From assembly GCA_004020365.1 (NCBI GenBank), contig SAQR01000005.1, positions 147,230-211,229 of the forward strand: a stretch of 64,000 nt of DNA, read 5' to 3'. Positions 17,484-27,300 of the stretch are shown here, in pieces. How positions within the stretch are numbered: position 1 is the first letter of the stretch; each line of letters opens with the position of its first letter. Source of the stretch: Mesorhizobium sp. (lineage in GTDB: Bacteria > Pseudomonadota > Alphaproteobacteria > Rhizobiales > Rhizobiaceae). A program made the position numbers and the translations under genes. The notes below the pieces were generated by a model that ran no database searches, had not been told where the DNA came from, and saw only the letters and a list, made by a program, of their open reading frames with translations.

Positions 17484-18254
17484 ATGAAAATCGTAATTAT
17501 CGGTGGCACCGGACTTATCGGCTCCAAGACCGTCGCAAGGCTGAGCGTGAAGGGCCACGACGTGTTGGCGGCGTCGCCAAGTGGCGGCGTCAACACCTTC
17601 ACCGGTGAAGGATTGGATAAGGCTCTTGCCGGGGCGGAGGTTGTCATCGACCTCGCCAATTCGCCGTCGTTCGAGGACAAGGCCGTTCTCGAGTTCTTCG
17701 AAACAGCCGGAAAGAACCTGCTCGCGGCGGAGAAGGCCGCCGGCGTGAAGCATCACATTGCGCTCTCGGTAGTCGGGGCGGAGCGCCTGCCCCGCAGCGG
17801 CTACCTGCGCGCCAAGATGGCTCAGGAGAAGCTGATCAGGGAGTCGGGAATCCCCTACACGATCGTTCACTCGACCCAGTTCTTCGAGTTCCTTGGCGGC
17901 ATTGTGCAGTCGGCAACCGTCGGCGACACGGTCTCGGTATCGTCGGCCTACTTCCAGCCTATCGCCTCCGACGACGTCGCAGATGTGATGGCTGACGTGG
18001 CGCTCTCCCAGCCGATTAACGGCGTGATGGAGATCGGCGGTCCCGAGCCCTTCCGCATGAACGAACTGGTCGCGCGGTTTCTGCAGCTCGCCAACGATCC
18101 CAGGAAGGTGATCGGTGATCCTCATGCGCTCTATTTCGGGACCGAGCTAGACGACCGCTCGCTTGTCCCCGGCGCGGGCGCCCGAATCGGTTCGACGTCG
18201 TTCGAAGACTGGTTCGAGCACGCTCCGCCTCGGCGAAGCGGTGTTGCGGCGTAA
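17484..18254 (+). CDS. NAD(P)-binding NmrA-like oxidoreductase
   Basis: A 256-residue atypical SDR. It opens with MKIVIIGGTGLIGSKTVARL (intact GGTGxxG dinucleotide motif) and has VVIDLANSPSFED, the HHIALSVVGAERLPRSGYLRAK segment with the YxxxK-like element, and the TQFFEFLGGI motif of the NAD(P)H-binding/NmrA branch. There is no signal peptide, and an AGGAGAATGAC ribosome site precedes it. Its broken relative lies just upstream. The substrate is unknown; family members act as quinone or redox sensors or reductases. Confidence 0.88.
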   Translation: MKIVIIGGTGLIGSKTVARLSVKGHDVLAASPSGGVNTFTGEGLDKALAGAEVVIDLANSPSFEDKAVLEFFETAGKNLLAAEKAAGVKHHIALSVVGAERLPRSGYLRAKMAQEKLIRESGIPYTIVHSTQFFEFLGGIVQSATVGDTVSVSSAYFQPIASDDVADVMADVALSQPINGVMEIGGPEPFRMNELVARFLQLANDPRKVIGDPHALYFGTELDDRSLVPGAGARIGSTSFEDWFEHAPPRRSGVAA

Positions 18255-18279
18255 CGGCGTCATCTGAAGCGAATTCGCA

Positions 18280-19284
18280 ATGGAAACGACGATGGACCAC
18301 AAGCTGCCCTTTGCGCCTCAGGCAAGTCGCCGAGCCCTTCTCCTCGGCGCGGCTGCCGCCGGCATTGCAAACGGCCTGCCCAAATACGCGCTCGGGCAAG
18401 GGACAGCTGGCCAGGAGTCGAACTCATCCATCTCTCAAGAAGGATTGAAAGATATGAGCACTATCACCACCAAGGACGGCACCGAGATCTACTACAAGGA
18501 CTGGGGTCCGAAGGACGCCCAACCGATCGTCTTCCACCATGGCTGGCCGCTCAGCGCCGACGACTGGGACACGCAGATGCTTTTCTTCGTCGGGCATGGA
18601 TATCGCACCATCGCCCATGACCGGCGCGGGCACGGCCGTTCCGCGCAGGTGAGCGACGGTCACGATATGGATCACTATGCTGCCGACGCGGCGGCGGTGG
18701 TCGAGCATCTCGGCCTGAGGGACGCAATCCATATCGGCCACTCGACCGGCGGCGGCGAAGCCGCTCATTACGTCGCCCGCCACGGCAACGGGCGCACCGC
18801 GAAGCTCGTCCTCATCGGCGCGGTGCCGCCAATCATGGTGAAGACGCCGGCCAATCCTGGCGGCCTTCCGATCGAAGTGTTCGACGGGCTGCGCAAGTCG
18901 CTCGCCGACAACCGCGCGCAGTTCTACATCGATTTCCCATCGGGTCCCTTCTACAGCTTCAATCGGCCGGGCGCGAAAGCGATCCCGGGCATCATCCAGA
19001 ACTGGTGGCGGCAGGGCATGATGGGCAGCGCCAAGGCGCACTACGACGGCATCAAGGCCTTTTCGGAAACCAACTTCACCGACGACCTCAAGACCATCGA
19101 CGTGCCGACACTGGTCATGCACGGCACGGACGATCAGATCGTGCCCATTGCGGATTCCGCGCCGTTATCCGCAAAGCTTCTGAAGAACGGCACGCTCAAG
19201 ATCTATGAGGGCTTTCCGCACGGGATGTGTACCACGCATGCCGATGTGGTGAACGCCGACTTGCTCACCTTCATCAGGTCCTAG
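18280..19284 (+). CDS. alpha/beta hydrolase (non-heme chloroperoxidase-like) with Tat leader
   Basis: A 334-residue protein. Residues about 12-40 form a Tat-type leader ([17 protein letters not shown]). The rest starts [18 protein letters not shown], the standard beginning of cofactor-free haloperoxidase/esterase-type hydrolases. The triad is visible: Ser in GHSTGGGE, Asp in HGTDDQIVP, His in GFPHGM. An internal ATG (18454) has its own GAAGGATT ribosome site, so a leaderless cytoplasmic form may also be made. It follows the NmrA-like gene by 25 bases and is probably co-transcribed. Confidence 0.88.
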   Translation: METTMDHKLPFAPQASRRALLLGAAAAGIANGLPKYALGQGTAGQESNSSISQEGLKDMSTITTKDGTEIYYKDWGPKDAQPIVFHHGWPLSADDWDTQMLFFVGHGYRTIAHDRRGHGRSAQVSDGHDMDHYAADAAAVVEHLGLRDAIHIGHSTGGGEAAHYVARHGNGRTAKLVLIGAVPPIMVKTPANPGGLPIEVFDGLRKSLADNRAQFYIDFPSGPFYSFNRPGAKAIPGIIQNWWRQGMMGSAKAHYDGIKAFSETNFTDDLKTIDVPTLVMHGTDDQIVPIADSAPLSAKLLKNGTLKIYEGFPHGMCTTHADVVNADLLTFIRS

Positions 19285-19382
19285 GCTCACGCCGTGTCCT
19301 CAGGCGAGAGCCCGATCGCCGGCCGTCCTCCCCTCCGGCTGGCGATCACCCGTAATCTCAACCGCAAACTGGAGCCAGACAA

Positions 19383-19805
19383 ATGATCAGGACCATACTT
19401 TACAGCACCGCTGCTCTCGCGGCGTTCATCGCCACCGCCGCGCTGGCCGACAATACGGCTAGCGCTTTCAAAAACGTGAAGCTCGTTTATGATCAGCCGC
19501 TTCCGAACGTGCCCGGCAAGAGCATGAGAGGTGTGCTCGTCGACTATGAGCCAGGCGGCAACTCGCCCGCGCATCTCCATCCCAAATCTGCCTTCATCTA
19601 TGCCACGGTTCTCGAAGGGGCGATCAAGAGTCAGGTCAATAATGGCCCGGTGGTCACCTATCGCGCCGGCGAGAGCTGGTCCGAATATCCCGGCGATCGT
19701 CACCGCGTCAGCCAGAATGCCAGCGCGACTGACCCCGCCCGGCTGCTGGCTGTCTTCATCGTCGACACCGGCGAGACCGAACTTGTGCTCCCCTACGAAG
19801 AATAA
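19383..19805 (+). CDS. exported cupin-domain protein
   Basis: A 140-residue protein with a signal peptide (MIRTILYSTAALAAFIATAALA). It has a single small cupin: PGGNSPAHLHPKSAFIYATVLEG carries the first metal-binding motif (HxH, then Glu), and YPGDRHRVSQNAS carries the second His. Small periplasmic cupins of this type bind a metal; the role is unknown. Good ribosome site GGAGCCAGAC. It lies 98 bases after the hydrolase gene, in the same direction. Confidence 0.85.
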   Translation: MIRTILYSTAALAAFIATAALADNTASAFKNVKLVYDQPLPNVPGKSMRGVLVDYEPGGNSPAHLHPKSAFIYATVLEGAIKSQVNNGPVVTYRAGESWSEYPGDRHRVSQNASATDPARLLAVFIVDTGETELVLPYEE

Positions 19806-19900
19806 GGTCGGAATCTATCGCCCTGTTTGAACAGGAATGCGCCGCGCCGCCGGAGCGTTTGAAGCGCTTGGCGGCACGGCACATAACCAAGGACGGCGCA

Positions 19901-20338
19901 ATGCTCATCGGCAAACTGCATGCCTTCACGTCGTCGCGCCTGGCCGTGATCGACTTGGATGCAACGGTGCAAGCGGCCGCCCTTTCCCTGTCCAGGCCTG
20001 GCATCGGCCTCGTTGTGGTATGCAATGCAGGCGGAGGCGCGGAGGGTGTGCTCAGCAAATCCGATCTCGTTCGCCATCTCACCGGCCTGGGGGCCAAGAC
20101 ACCGCCAGTGTCCGACCTGATGAACAGATCCATTGTCTCGTGCGGTCCGCAGGACGATGTCCATGACGTATGGCAGACCATGGCGGCGCGAAGCTTGCAA
20201 AACATTCCGGTCATCGACGTCGGCGCCAGGCCTCTCGGCATACTGGACATACGAGACGCGATGAAAGTGTTGTTTGAGCAGGAAGAAATTCAGGAGCGGA
20301 TGCTCTTCAATTATGTCACCGGCGTCGGCTACCGCTAG
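19901..20338 (+). CDS. CBS-domain protein
   Basis: A 145-residue protein made of two CBS motifs. The first covers about residues 5-65 (LAVIDLDATVQAAALSL, then VLSKSDLVRHL). The second covers about 75-135 (VSDLMNRSIVSCGPQDDV, then LQNIPVIDVGARPLGILDIRDAM). Such stand-alone CBS pairs bind adenosine nucleotides and modulate partner proteins. The start at 19901 has AAGGACGGC upstream; a Met 14 codons earlier is an alternative. It belongs to the same directional gene row as the cupin and GST genes. Confidence 0.87.
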   Translation: MLIGKLHAFTSSRLAVIDLDATVQAAALSLSRPGIGLVVVCNAGGGAEGVLSKSDLVRHLTGLGAKTPPVSDLMNRSIVSCGPQDDVHDVWQTMAARSLQNIPVIDVGARPLGILDIRDAMKVLFEQEEIQERMLFNYVTGVGYR

Positions 20339-20395
20339 CCGCTTTGCCTGCAGCGATACCGCTACTCCTCCAGGAGTATCCTCCCCAGAAGGACA

Positions 20396-21046
20396 ATGAA
20401 CATGAAACTATACTACAGCCCGCTTGCTTGCAGTCTTGCCGATCACATCGCCCTACTCGAGGCTGGCGTGCCATTCGAGCGGGAGAGCGTCAACCTGAAG
20501 ACCAAGCGGACGGCATCGGGGGCCGATTTCAACGCTGTAACGCGAAAGGGCTACGTTCCGGCGCTGGTGCTGGACAGCGGAGAAATCCTCACAGAGAACA
20601 TCGCCGTCCTCGATTGGCTCGCCACGGAGTATCCAACGCTCGGTATTCCAGGAAACCTTGGCCGCACGCGCGTGCTAGAAGCGCTGGTTTTCATCTCGAC
20701 CGAGGTGCACCGCAGCTTCAAGCCGATGTGGCATGCAAGCAGCGAAACCCAAAAGGCGCAGGCAAAAGCGACGATCTCCAAGCTGCTGGACATACTTTCG
20801 GAGAGGCTTGCGGGCAACTACCTGTTTGGCGCAACGCCCAGCGTCGCGGATTTCTATCTGTTCGTGATGCTCTTGTGGGCCGAGCGCTATGATGTTGGCA
20901 TTCCCGCGCCATTCGTTGCATTGCGTCGCCGCATGGCGAGCCGTCCGGCAGTGCAAGCCGCCATGCGGCAAGAGGGCCTGATCTCATTGATAGACAGCGA
21001 AGCGAATGCTCACACCCGTGAAGAGCGCGATCATGTCACTGGATAA
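20396..21046 (+). CDS. glutathione S-transferase
   Basis: A 216-residue cytosolic GST. The thioredoxin-like N-terminus MKLYYSPLACSLADHIALLE has the Cys/Ser of beta-type bacterial GSTs. GYVPALVLDSGEILTENIAVLDWLA contains the conserved cis-Pro and the glutathione-binding Glu-Asn. The helical C-terminal domain has the N-capping FGATPSVADFYLFVMLLW box. It would conjugate or reduce electrophiles or peroxides with glutathione. A ribosome site (AGAAGGAC) is present, and the 3' end overlaps the next SDR gene by 14 bases. Confidence 0.9.
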   Translation: MNMKLYYSPLACSLADHIALLEAGVPFERESVNLKTKRTASGADFNAVTRKGYVPALVLDSGEILTENIAVLDWLATEYPTLGIPGNLGRTRVLEALVFISTEVHRSFKPMWHASSETQKAQAKATISKLLDILSERLAGNYLFGATPSVADFYLFVMLLWAERYDVGIPAPFVALRRRMASRPAVQAAMRQEGLISLIDSEANAHTREERDHVTG

Positions 21047-21782
21047 CAAGGTTGTCATCATCACCGGAGGAAGCTCCGGCATCGGCCGCGCCGCAGCCCT
21101 GAGCTTTGCCAGGCAAGGTGCGAGGATCCTCATCACGGGACGCCGCCCAGCAATGGTGGAGGAAGCGGCCGCTGAGCACCCGAATATAACGAGTCTCGTC
21201 GCCGACGCTGCGAAGCCCGAGGATGCCCCTCGCACCATTGCGAAGGCAATCGACACATGGGGACGTCTGGACATCCTCGTAAACAATGCCGGCGCTGGCG
21301 CTCTCTTGCCTCTGGGCGATGCTACCGCTGAGCGGATCACGGACATCTTCGCGGTGAATGTCGTTGGCCCAAGCCTGCTGGCGTCGGCAGCCCTTCCGCA
21401 TCTGACGGCGGCGAAGGGAGCGATCATAAACATATCGAGCACGTTCGGTCACAAGCCCGCGGCGGGTCTGTCCCATTACGCCGCCAGCAAGGCAGCGCTC
21501 GAACACCTGACGCGCTGCTGGGCGCTCGAACTCGCGCCACAGGGATTGCGGGTCAACGCCATCGCTGCCGGTCCAACCGAATCGGGAGCACTGACGGGTA
21601 TGATGGGGCTCTCTCCGGAACATGCAGCGGTTATCGAGGAAGCGGAGCGAGAGCAGATACCGCTCAAACGACGTGGCAGTCCGGACGACGTAGCCAGGTG
21701 GATCGTGCATCTCGCCGATTCGGCGTCCGAGTGGGTGACCGGGCAGGTAATCGCCGTGGATGGGGGCCTTGGCCTCACATGA
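21033..21782 (+). CDS. SDR family oxidoreductase
   Basis: A 249-residue classical SDR: VVIITGGSSGIGRAAALSFA (TGxxxGIG), DILVNNAGAGA (NNAG), catalytic ISS and HYAASKAAL (YxxxK), and the C-terminal GQVIAVDGGLGLT. An Arg after the second strand (TGRRPA) favours NADPH. The start at 21033 (MSLDNKVVIITGG) is the natural one; an in-frame ATG nine codons earlier also exists. It is translationally coupled to the GST gene by overlap. The substrate is unknown. Confidence 0.9.
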   Translation: MSLDNKVVIITGGSSGIGRAAALSFARQGARILITGRRPAMVEEAAAEHPNITSLVADAAKPEDAPRTIAKAIDTWGRLDILVNNAGAGALLPLGDATAERITDIFAVNVVGPSLLASAALPHLTAAKGAIINISSTFGHKPAAGLSHYAASKAALEHLTRCWALELAPQGLRVNAIAAGPTESGALTGMMGLSPEHAAVIEEAEREQIPLKRRGSPDDVARWIVHLADSASEWVTGQVIAVDGGLGLT

Positions 21783-21832
21783 CGCACGTGCCGACGAACA
21801 GCCGGTCAAAAATCGCCGAGGAGACTATAGAC

Positions 21833-22480
21833 ATGAACCGAGCCAGCGGTCGAATCCTTGGAGGGGTTTTGGTTCCCGATACGCCGCTTGTGCAACAGGC
21901 CCTCGACTATGCTCGGCACGAATGTGAATCCTATCTGTTCAATCATGTCGTCCGTTCTTGGCTATTCGCGGCGCGGATTGGACAGCTTCGGAACATCGAT
22001 CACGATGCGGAAGTCGTCGCCCTGGGGACGCTGTTGCATGACATCACGCTCAACGAGCGCTTTAACGGCCCGCGCCGCTTCGAAGTCGAAGGCGCCGATC
22101 TAGCCCGGATCTTCGCACAGCAAGGCGGTGTCGACGAGCGCCGAGCCCAGCTGATCTGGGACAGCGTCGCCCTAAACTCGACACCGTCGATAGGCCTCTA
22201 CAAGGAGGCGGAGGTGGCGCTCTGTACTGCCGGCATCTGCCTGGATGTGATCGGCCTGCAATACGAGCTTGTCCCTGCAGCGGAGATCGCAAGGATCATC
22301 GAGGAATTCCCGCGGCTCAAGATGAAGCGTCGCATGACCCGGTGCTTCTGTCACATCGCCGAGGCCAGGCCGGAAACGACCTACGACAATTTCGTCCGGG
22401 ATTTCGGTGAACGCTATGTATCTGGATACCGAGCTCCTTCTTCCGTCGATCTCGTGTCGAACGCGCCATTTGAAGGTTGA
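21833..22480 (+). CDS. HD-domain protein (cyanamide hydratase-like)
   Basis: A 215-residue protein with the HD metal-site pattern: His in FNHVVRSWLFAARIG (near residue 38), HD in LGTLLHDITLNERF, then WDSVALNSTPSIGLYKE. The layout matches the DUF/HD group related to cyanamide hydratases rather than (p)ppGpp enzymes. The ribosome site CGAGGAGAC and the ATG at 21833 fix the start. It is the last gene in the plus-strand row 17.5-22.5 kb, and converges on the response-regulator operon. Confidence 0.82.
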   Translation: MNRASGRILGGVLVPDTPLVQQALDYARHECESYLFNHVVRSWLFAARIGQLRNIDHDAEVVALGTLLHDITLNERFNGPRRFEVEGADLARIFAQQGGVDERRAQLIWDSVALNSTPSIGLYKEAEVALCTAGICLDVIGLQYELVPAAEIARIIEEFPRLKMKRRMTRCFCHIAEARPETTYDNFVRDFGERYVSGYRAPSSVDLVSNAPFEG

Positions 22481-22592
22481 ATACGGCTGGAGCCGGATTG
22501 TCCGGATTCGTCGTACCCGGCGAATTCGGCTGTCTACCTTCGCCCGTGGCCGGCGACTCGTGCCCTTCCGGTGAGCCGTTGCCGGAACTGTT

Positions 22593-23300
22593 TCATGCCG
22601 CAGTCCTGGCCCCGCCGACCTCGCGCATCGGCGCCGGTAGCGTCTCCCAGGCCCGGATCAACTCACCGATGGAAGCGGCCTCCATCTTGCGCATGACGTT
22701 GCCGCGGTGCAGTTTTACCGTCACCTCGCTGATGCCGAGGTCGAAGGCGATCTGCTTATTGAGGCGCCCGCGCGCCACCTGATGCAGAACCTCGCGCTCG
22801 CGTGGCGTCAGCGTCTCAAAGCGTTCGACATTGCGCTTGACGACCGCAGCTTCCGCCCGCCGCGCGGCATCCATCGCAATGCCCGCAATAACAGCGTCAA
22901 GCAGCGTTTGGTCCCGCACCGGCTTGGTGAGAAAATCCACAGCCCCGGCCTTCATCGCCTGGACGGTCATCGGAATGTCGCCATGCCCGGTCAGGAAAAT
23001 GACTGGCTTGGGGTTGCCGCTTTGGGCCAGATGCCGCTGCAGATCGAGACCGCTCGCTCCCGGCATTCGCACATCGAGGATCAGACAACCGGCGCTATCC
23101 AGTACGTCGGCATCGAGCAATTCGCGCGTCGAGCTGAAACAGACATGCTGGAACCCGGCGGAAAGTATCAATTCGGACAGCGCCTCCTGAACAGACGCAT
23201 CGTCATCCACAATGATAACGAGGGGCTGTTCCGCTTCGCTCCTGCGCTGCGATGACAACGGCGCCGATCTCCGTAAGTGCGGCGGCTGCTCAACTCTCAT
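22593..23300 (-). CDS. FixJ-type response regulator
   Basis: A 235-residue regulator. The receiver domain has acidic IIVDDDASVQE and phosphoacceptor Asp in CLILDVRMPGASG, then the Thr and Lys of FLTGHGD and DFLTKPVRDQTLL. A LuxR/FixJ helix-turn-helix follows: LTPREREVLHQVARGRLNKQ, then ISEVTVKLHRGNVMRKM. The start at Met 23300 has GGAG 7 bases upstream and overlaps the previous gene's stop; two other Mets lie 2 and 4 codons earlier. It is the last gene of the kinase operon. It is strikingly similar to the regulator at 35483, so the two may share targets. Confidence 0.92.
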   Translation of the reverse strand: MRVEQPPHLRRSAPLSSQRRSEAEQPLVIIVDDDASVQEALSELILSAGFQHVCFSSTRELLDADVLDSAGCLILDVRMPGASGLDLQRHLAQSGNPKPVIFLTGHGDIPMTVQAMKAGAVDFLTKPVRDQTLLDAVIAGIAMDAARRAEAAVVKRNVERFETLTPREREVLHQVARGRLNKQIAFDLGISEVTVKLHRGNVMRKMEAASIGELIRAWETLPAPMREVGGARTAA

Positions 23301-23679
23301 GCCCATCTCCATTTTTCGATTTGCGTAATACATTGCCGATGGCTGCCAGCATGACCTTCGCATCGAAGGGCTTACGGAAGCACCCGCTGACGCCCTGGGC
23401 TCTGTCCGCATCGGCAATCTCGTGGCGGCCGGTGATCAGGAACACCGGCAGGTCCGGGCGCACCTTCTTCACCAGATCACAAAGTTCGAAGCCGTCCATG
23501 CCGGGCATCCCAATGTCGGTTATGAGCACGTCAAGGCCGGACAGCCCGCTGATGAGCAATGATTGCGCTGACGAGAAGCTGCGGGCCGCATAGCCGGCGG
23601 ACTCCAGCAGGTCCTCCAGCGACTCGAGTAGCCTTGGATCGTCATCGACAACGGCCACGACAGGTCTTTCCTTGGTCAC
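23290..23679 (-). CDS. single-domain response regulator (receiver only)
   Basis: A 129-residue stand-alone receiver. VVAVVDDDPRLLESLEDLLE holds the acidic pair, DVLITDIGMPGMDGFELC the phosphoacceptor Asp, and FLITGRHEIADA plus CFRKPFDAKVML the switch Thr and Lys. It has no output domain, so it may act as a phosphate shuttle or sink between the multi-PAS kinase and the DNA-binding regulators. It overlaps the preceding regulator gene by 4 bases, so translation is coupled. Confidence 0.92.
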   Translation of the reverse strand: MTKERPVVAVVDDDPRLLESLEDLLESAGYAARSFSSAQSLLISGLSGLDVLITDIGMPGMDGFELCDLVKKVRPDLPVFLITGRHEIADADRAQGVSGCFRKPFDAKVMLAAIGNVLRKSKNGDGHES

Positions 23680-24323
23680 GCCCGGTTCCCTCCCGCTCGG
23701 CGCGAGTGGGTGATCGGTATCTCCAGTCGCTGCGCGATACGCACGAGATCGGCGAGCGATGACGCCGCCATTTTCTGCATCACATTCCTTCTATGGATCT
23801 GCAGCGTGACCTCGCTGATTCCGAGTTCAGCGGCTGCCTGTTTGTTGAGAAGGCCGCTCACCACGAGCGGCAGCACCTCGCGTTCGCGCGGCGTCAGGTC
23901 GAGATAGCGTTGCTTCAGCGCGACCAGTTCAGCACGCGCGGACCTCCTTTCCCGATCCTCGGCAAGCGCCGTTTGGATTGCAGCCATGAGATCCGCATCA
24001 CTGAAAGGCTTGGTGAGAAAGTCCACGGCGCCATGCTTGATCGCCTGGACGGAGGACGGGATGTCGCCGTGCCCTGTTATGAAAACGATCGGCGGATGAT
24101 CTCCCTTTGATATCTGTCTCTGCAGATCCAGGCCGTTGATGTCGGGCAGCTCGACGTCGAGGATGAGGCATGCCGGGATGTCCGGCTTGTTTGCACCGAT
24201 GTATTCGCTGGCCGATCCGAACGCAGCGGCGCGGATACCGTGCGAATCCAGCAGCTCGCTCAACGCCTCCCGCAGGCGCGCATCGTCGTCCACGATGAAG
24301 ACGATATGGTCATCTGTGGTCAT
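23676..24323 (-). CDS. FixJ-type response regulator
   Basis: A 215-residue regulator. The receiver has IVFIVDDDARLREALSELL, phosphoacceptor Asp in CLILDVELPDINGLD, FITGHGDIPSSVQA and DFLTKPFSDADLM. The LuxR-type output has LTPREREVLPLVVSGLLNKQ and ISEVTLQIHRRNVMQKMAA. It starts with ATG overlapping the kinase's stop by 4 bases, so it is the direct partner of the upstream kinase. Confidence 0.92.
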   Translation of the reverse strand: MTTDDHIVFIVDDDARLREALSELLDSHGIRAAAFGSASEYIGANKPDIPACLILDVELPDINGLDLQRQISKGDHPPIVFITGHGDIPSSVQAIKHGAVDFLTKPFSDADLMAAIQTALAEDRERRSARAELVALKQRYLDLTPREREVLPLVVSGLLNKQAAAELGISEVTLQIHRRNVMQKMAASSLADLVRIAQRLEIPITHSRRAGGNRA

Positions 24324-27300
24324 TGCGCCGCTTTCACTTCAATCGGCAAGGTGAAGACGAACGTCGCCCCCTGTGGTTCGTTGTTCTCCGCCCACAGGCG
24401 TCCGCCGTGCGATTCGACGATCGAACGGCAGATCGCGAGCCCCATGCCCATTCCGTTCCCCTTCGTCGTGAAGAACGGTTCGAAGATCTTGTCGGGAAAC
24501 TCGATTCCCGCGCCACGATCGCTGATCTGCGTCTGAACCAGATCGCCTACGCGGCGCACGCGGACCTCAAGAACCCGGTCGACCGCAACGGCGTCCATGG
24601 CATCCATGCCGTTGCGAATGAGGTTCACCAGAACCTGCTGGATGTGTACGCGGTCCAGCGCGACGAGCGGCAGGTCGCTTTCGACGTCGATATCCATGCG
24701 GACGCGCCGCCGCGCCGCTTCTTCGGCCATGAGGTTGCGCGCCTCGGCGATAACGCCACTGAGCGCCGTAGAACTCCTTGCCTCGCCGGATTGTTTGAAC
24801 AGAGCGCGGATGCGACTCACGACGTCGGCGGCCGCATTTGCGTCACGAATAATGCGCTCCACCGTCTTCTGCGCACGCTCGAGATTTGGCGGCTCAGCCA
24901 TAAGCCATCGCTGGCAGGCATGCGAGTTCGCCACCACGGCCGCCAGCGGCTGGTTCACTTCGTGCGCGATGGAAGCAGAGAGCTCAGCAAGGCTCGCGGC
25001 CTGACTCGCTCGTGCAAGGCTCTCTTGCGCCAGCCGCAGCTCTTCCTCCGCCCGAACCTCATTTTCAACATCGAGGCAGATGACATTCCACTGCACGATA
25101 GTCCCTTCGGTATCGCGCATCGGCGCGGCGCGTGTCTCGACCCAGCGATACTCGCCGTCGAACCGCCGCAGGCGGTGCCTGCGCGCATAGGGCTCGCCGG
25201 TGGACAACGAATGAGCATATCCTCCCTTGACGCCCGCCAAGTCGTCGGGATGCACACCGGCGTCAAGCGTGCCGACCAGCCGGGACTTTCCGGTGCCGTC
25301 CAATCGCTCAAGTTCATACCCCAGGAACTCGCGGAGCTGCTGGCTACGATAGACCGGCTCGCCATCCGGCGCCGCGCAATCGATCATTGCCGGCAGCGTT
25401 TCAACGAGTTGCCAGAGGAAGCGCTCCCGCTCTTGCAGCGCTTCCTGAGAAGTCACGAAATCATGGATATCGACGTTGGCGCCGAACCACCGGATGATGC
25501 GGCCGCTCTCGTCACGGAGTGGTTCAGCACGCCCCTCCGTCCAGCGGTATGAACCATCCCACCGGCGGTTGCGAAACTTCAGCTCGAATGGTTCGCCCGT
25601 GCTGAAGGAATGGGTCAAGGCCTGCAGCAAACGAGCCCTGTCTTCCGGATGGACGATGGTCCGGATCGCACTGGGCAGGCCCCCGTCGGCATCAAAATCA
25701 TCCAGCTTCAGGCCGATATAGTCCATCATCGTTTTGTTGATATATGCAGGGTCTCCGCCAGGCGTGACGCACCAGATCTGCACGGGCACGGTGTCGATGA
25801 GCTGTTGAAGCTGACGTTCCCGGTCGCGCAGCGCTTCTTGCGCGCGCATCTCATCGTCGATGTCAATGGAAATGGCATACCATTGCATGATCGCGCCGCT
25901 TTGGTCCCGCACCGGTTCCCCGCGGCCGTCCACCCAGCGATACGCGCCATCCGCATGACGCATGCGGTACTTCATGGAGTAAGGCTCCCCGGTGGCGAAG
26001 GAGTGGCGGACGGTCTCCAGCAGACGTGCGGCATCTTCCGGATGGACGAGGGTCGTTATGGCTGCCGCCAGTCGGCTCATGTCCGGCTTGTCCAGTTGGG
26101 CCAGGTCGTTCAAGCCGAAGAAGTCGAGCAATCGCTTGTTGAAGAAGGTCGGCTCGCCTTTCGGCGTCAGACGCCTGATATGGACGGGAACCATATTCAC
26201 GAGCTGCGAGAGCTCGCGCTCCCTGTCGCGCAAGGCTTCCTGCGCACGCACCTCATCGTCGACGTCGAGCGAAACGCCGTACCATTCCGCGACCTCACCG
26301 TCTTCGTTACGCCGAGGCTCTACCCTGCACTCCGCCCAGCGGTACGCGCCGTACTGTTCGCGCCAACGAAATCGCATCGTGGACATGCCACCGGTTTCGA
26401 AGCAATTCCGTAGGGTGTTCTGTACCTCGGGAGCATCTTCGGGATGGATCAGCTCCTGCAGCAGTTGCTCGATGCGCGGCTCCTCGAGAGCTTCGAAATC
26501 CGCAATGACGGAGCGGAAATGGTCCTGGTAGCGCTTGTTGAAGTAGACCGGCCCGCCCGTAGGCTTTGCGCTCCAGATCCGGACTGGTACGGCATCGATC
26601 GTCTCCTGAAGCTGCCGCTCGCTCCGCCGCAGCGCCTCTTCGGCATGCACCTGATCGTCTATGTCGTGGCAGAGCCCGTACCACTGAACGATGCGCCCGT
26701 CCTGGTCCCTCATCGGCTCGGCGCGGCTCGACATCCAGCGGTAGACCCCGTCTTGACGGCGCAAGCGATACCGCATCGCAAGGACCTCGCCGGTGGCGAG
26801 ACAATGGCGGAGCGTGTCCGAGAACGCTGCTCTGTCATCCGGATGGACGCCGGCCTCTATCATCGCCGTCATGCGGCTCATGCCCGGCTTGATCATATCC
26901 GCCACGTCCAGGCCGAGAAAATCGACCATGCGCTTGTTGAAGAAAATCGGCTCGCCGTCGGGCGCGAGACGCCAGACGTGGCTTGGAACCATATCGACAA
27001 GCTGCGAAAGCTCCCGCTCCCGGTCGCGTGATGTGACCAGCGCCAGCTGACGCTGCCGAGAAATGGCCGCTACGATGAGCGCCGAAAATGCCGAGATTGC
27101 CAGGAAAAGCTGCAGCATGACCTGCCTTTCCCTCTGGAACTCGGGAGCGCCGACAAACTGGCTGTCTCCAGATATCGTAAGTGCCATCGTGATCAGGGCG
27201 AGGAGCGTCAAGGCGACGGCGGCGCCTCTGAACTCGAAGCGCGCCGCGGCCCAAAGAAGGGGCGGCATGATGATGTAGGGAGTGGGCAGGTAGACGTCGC

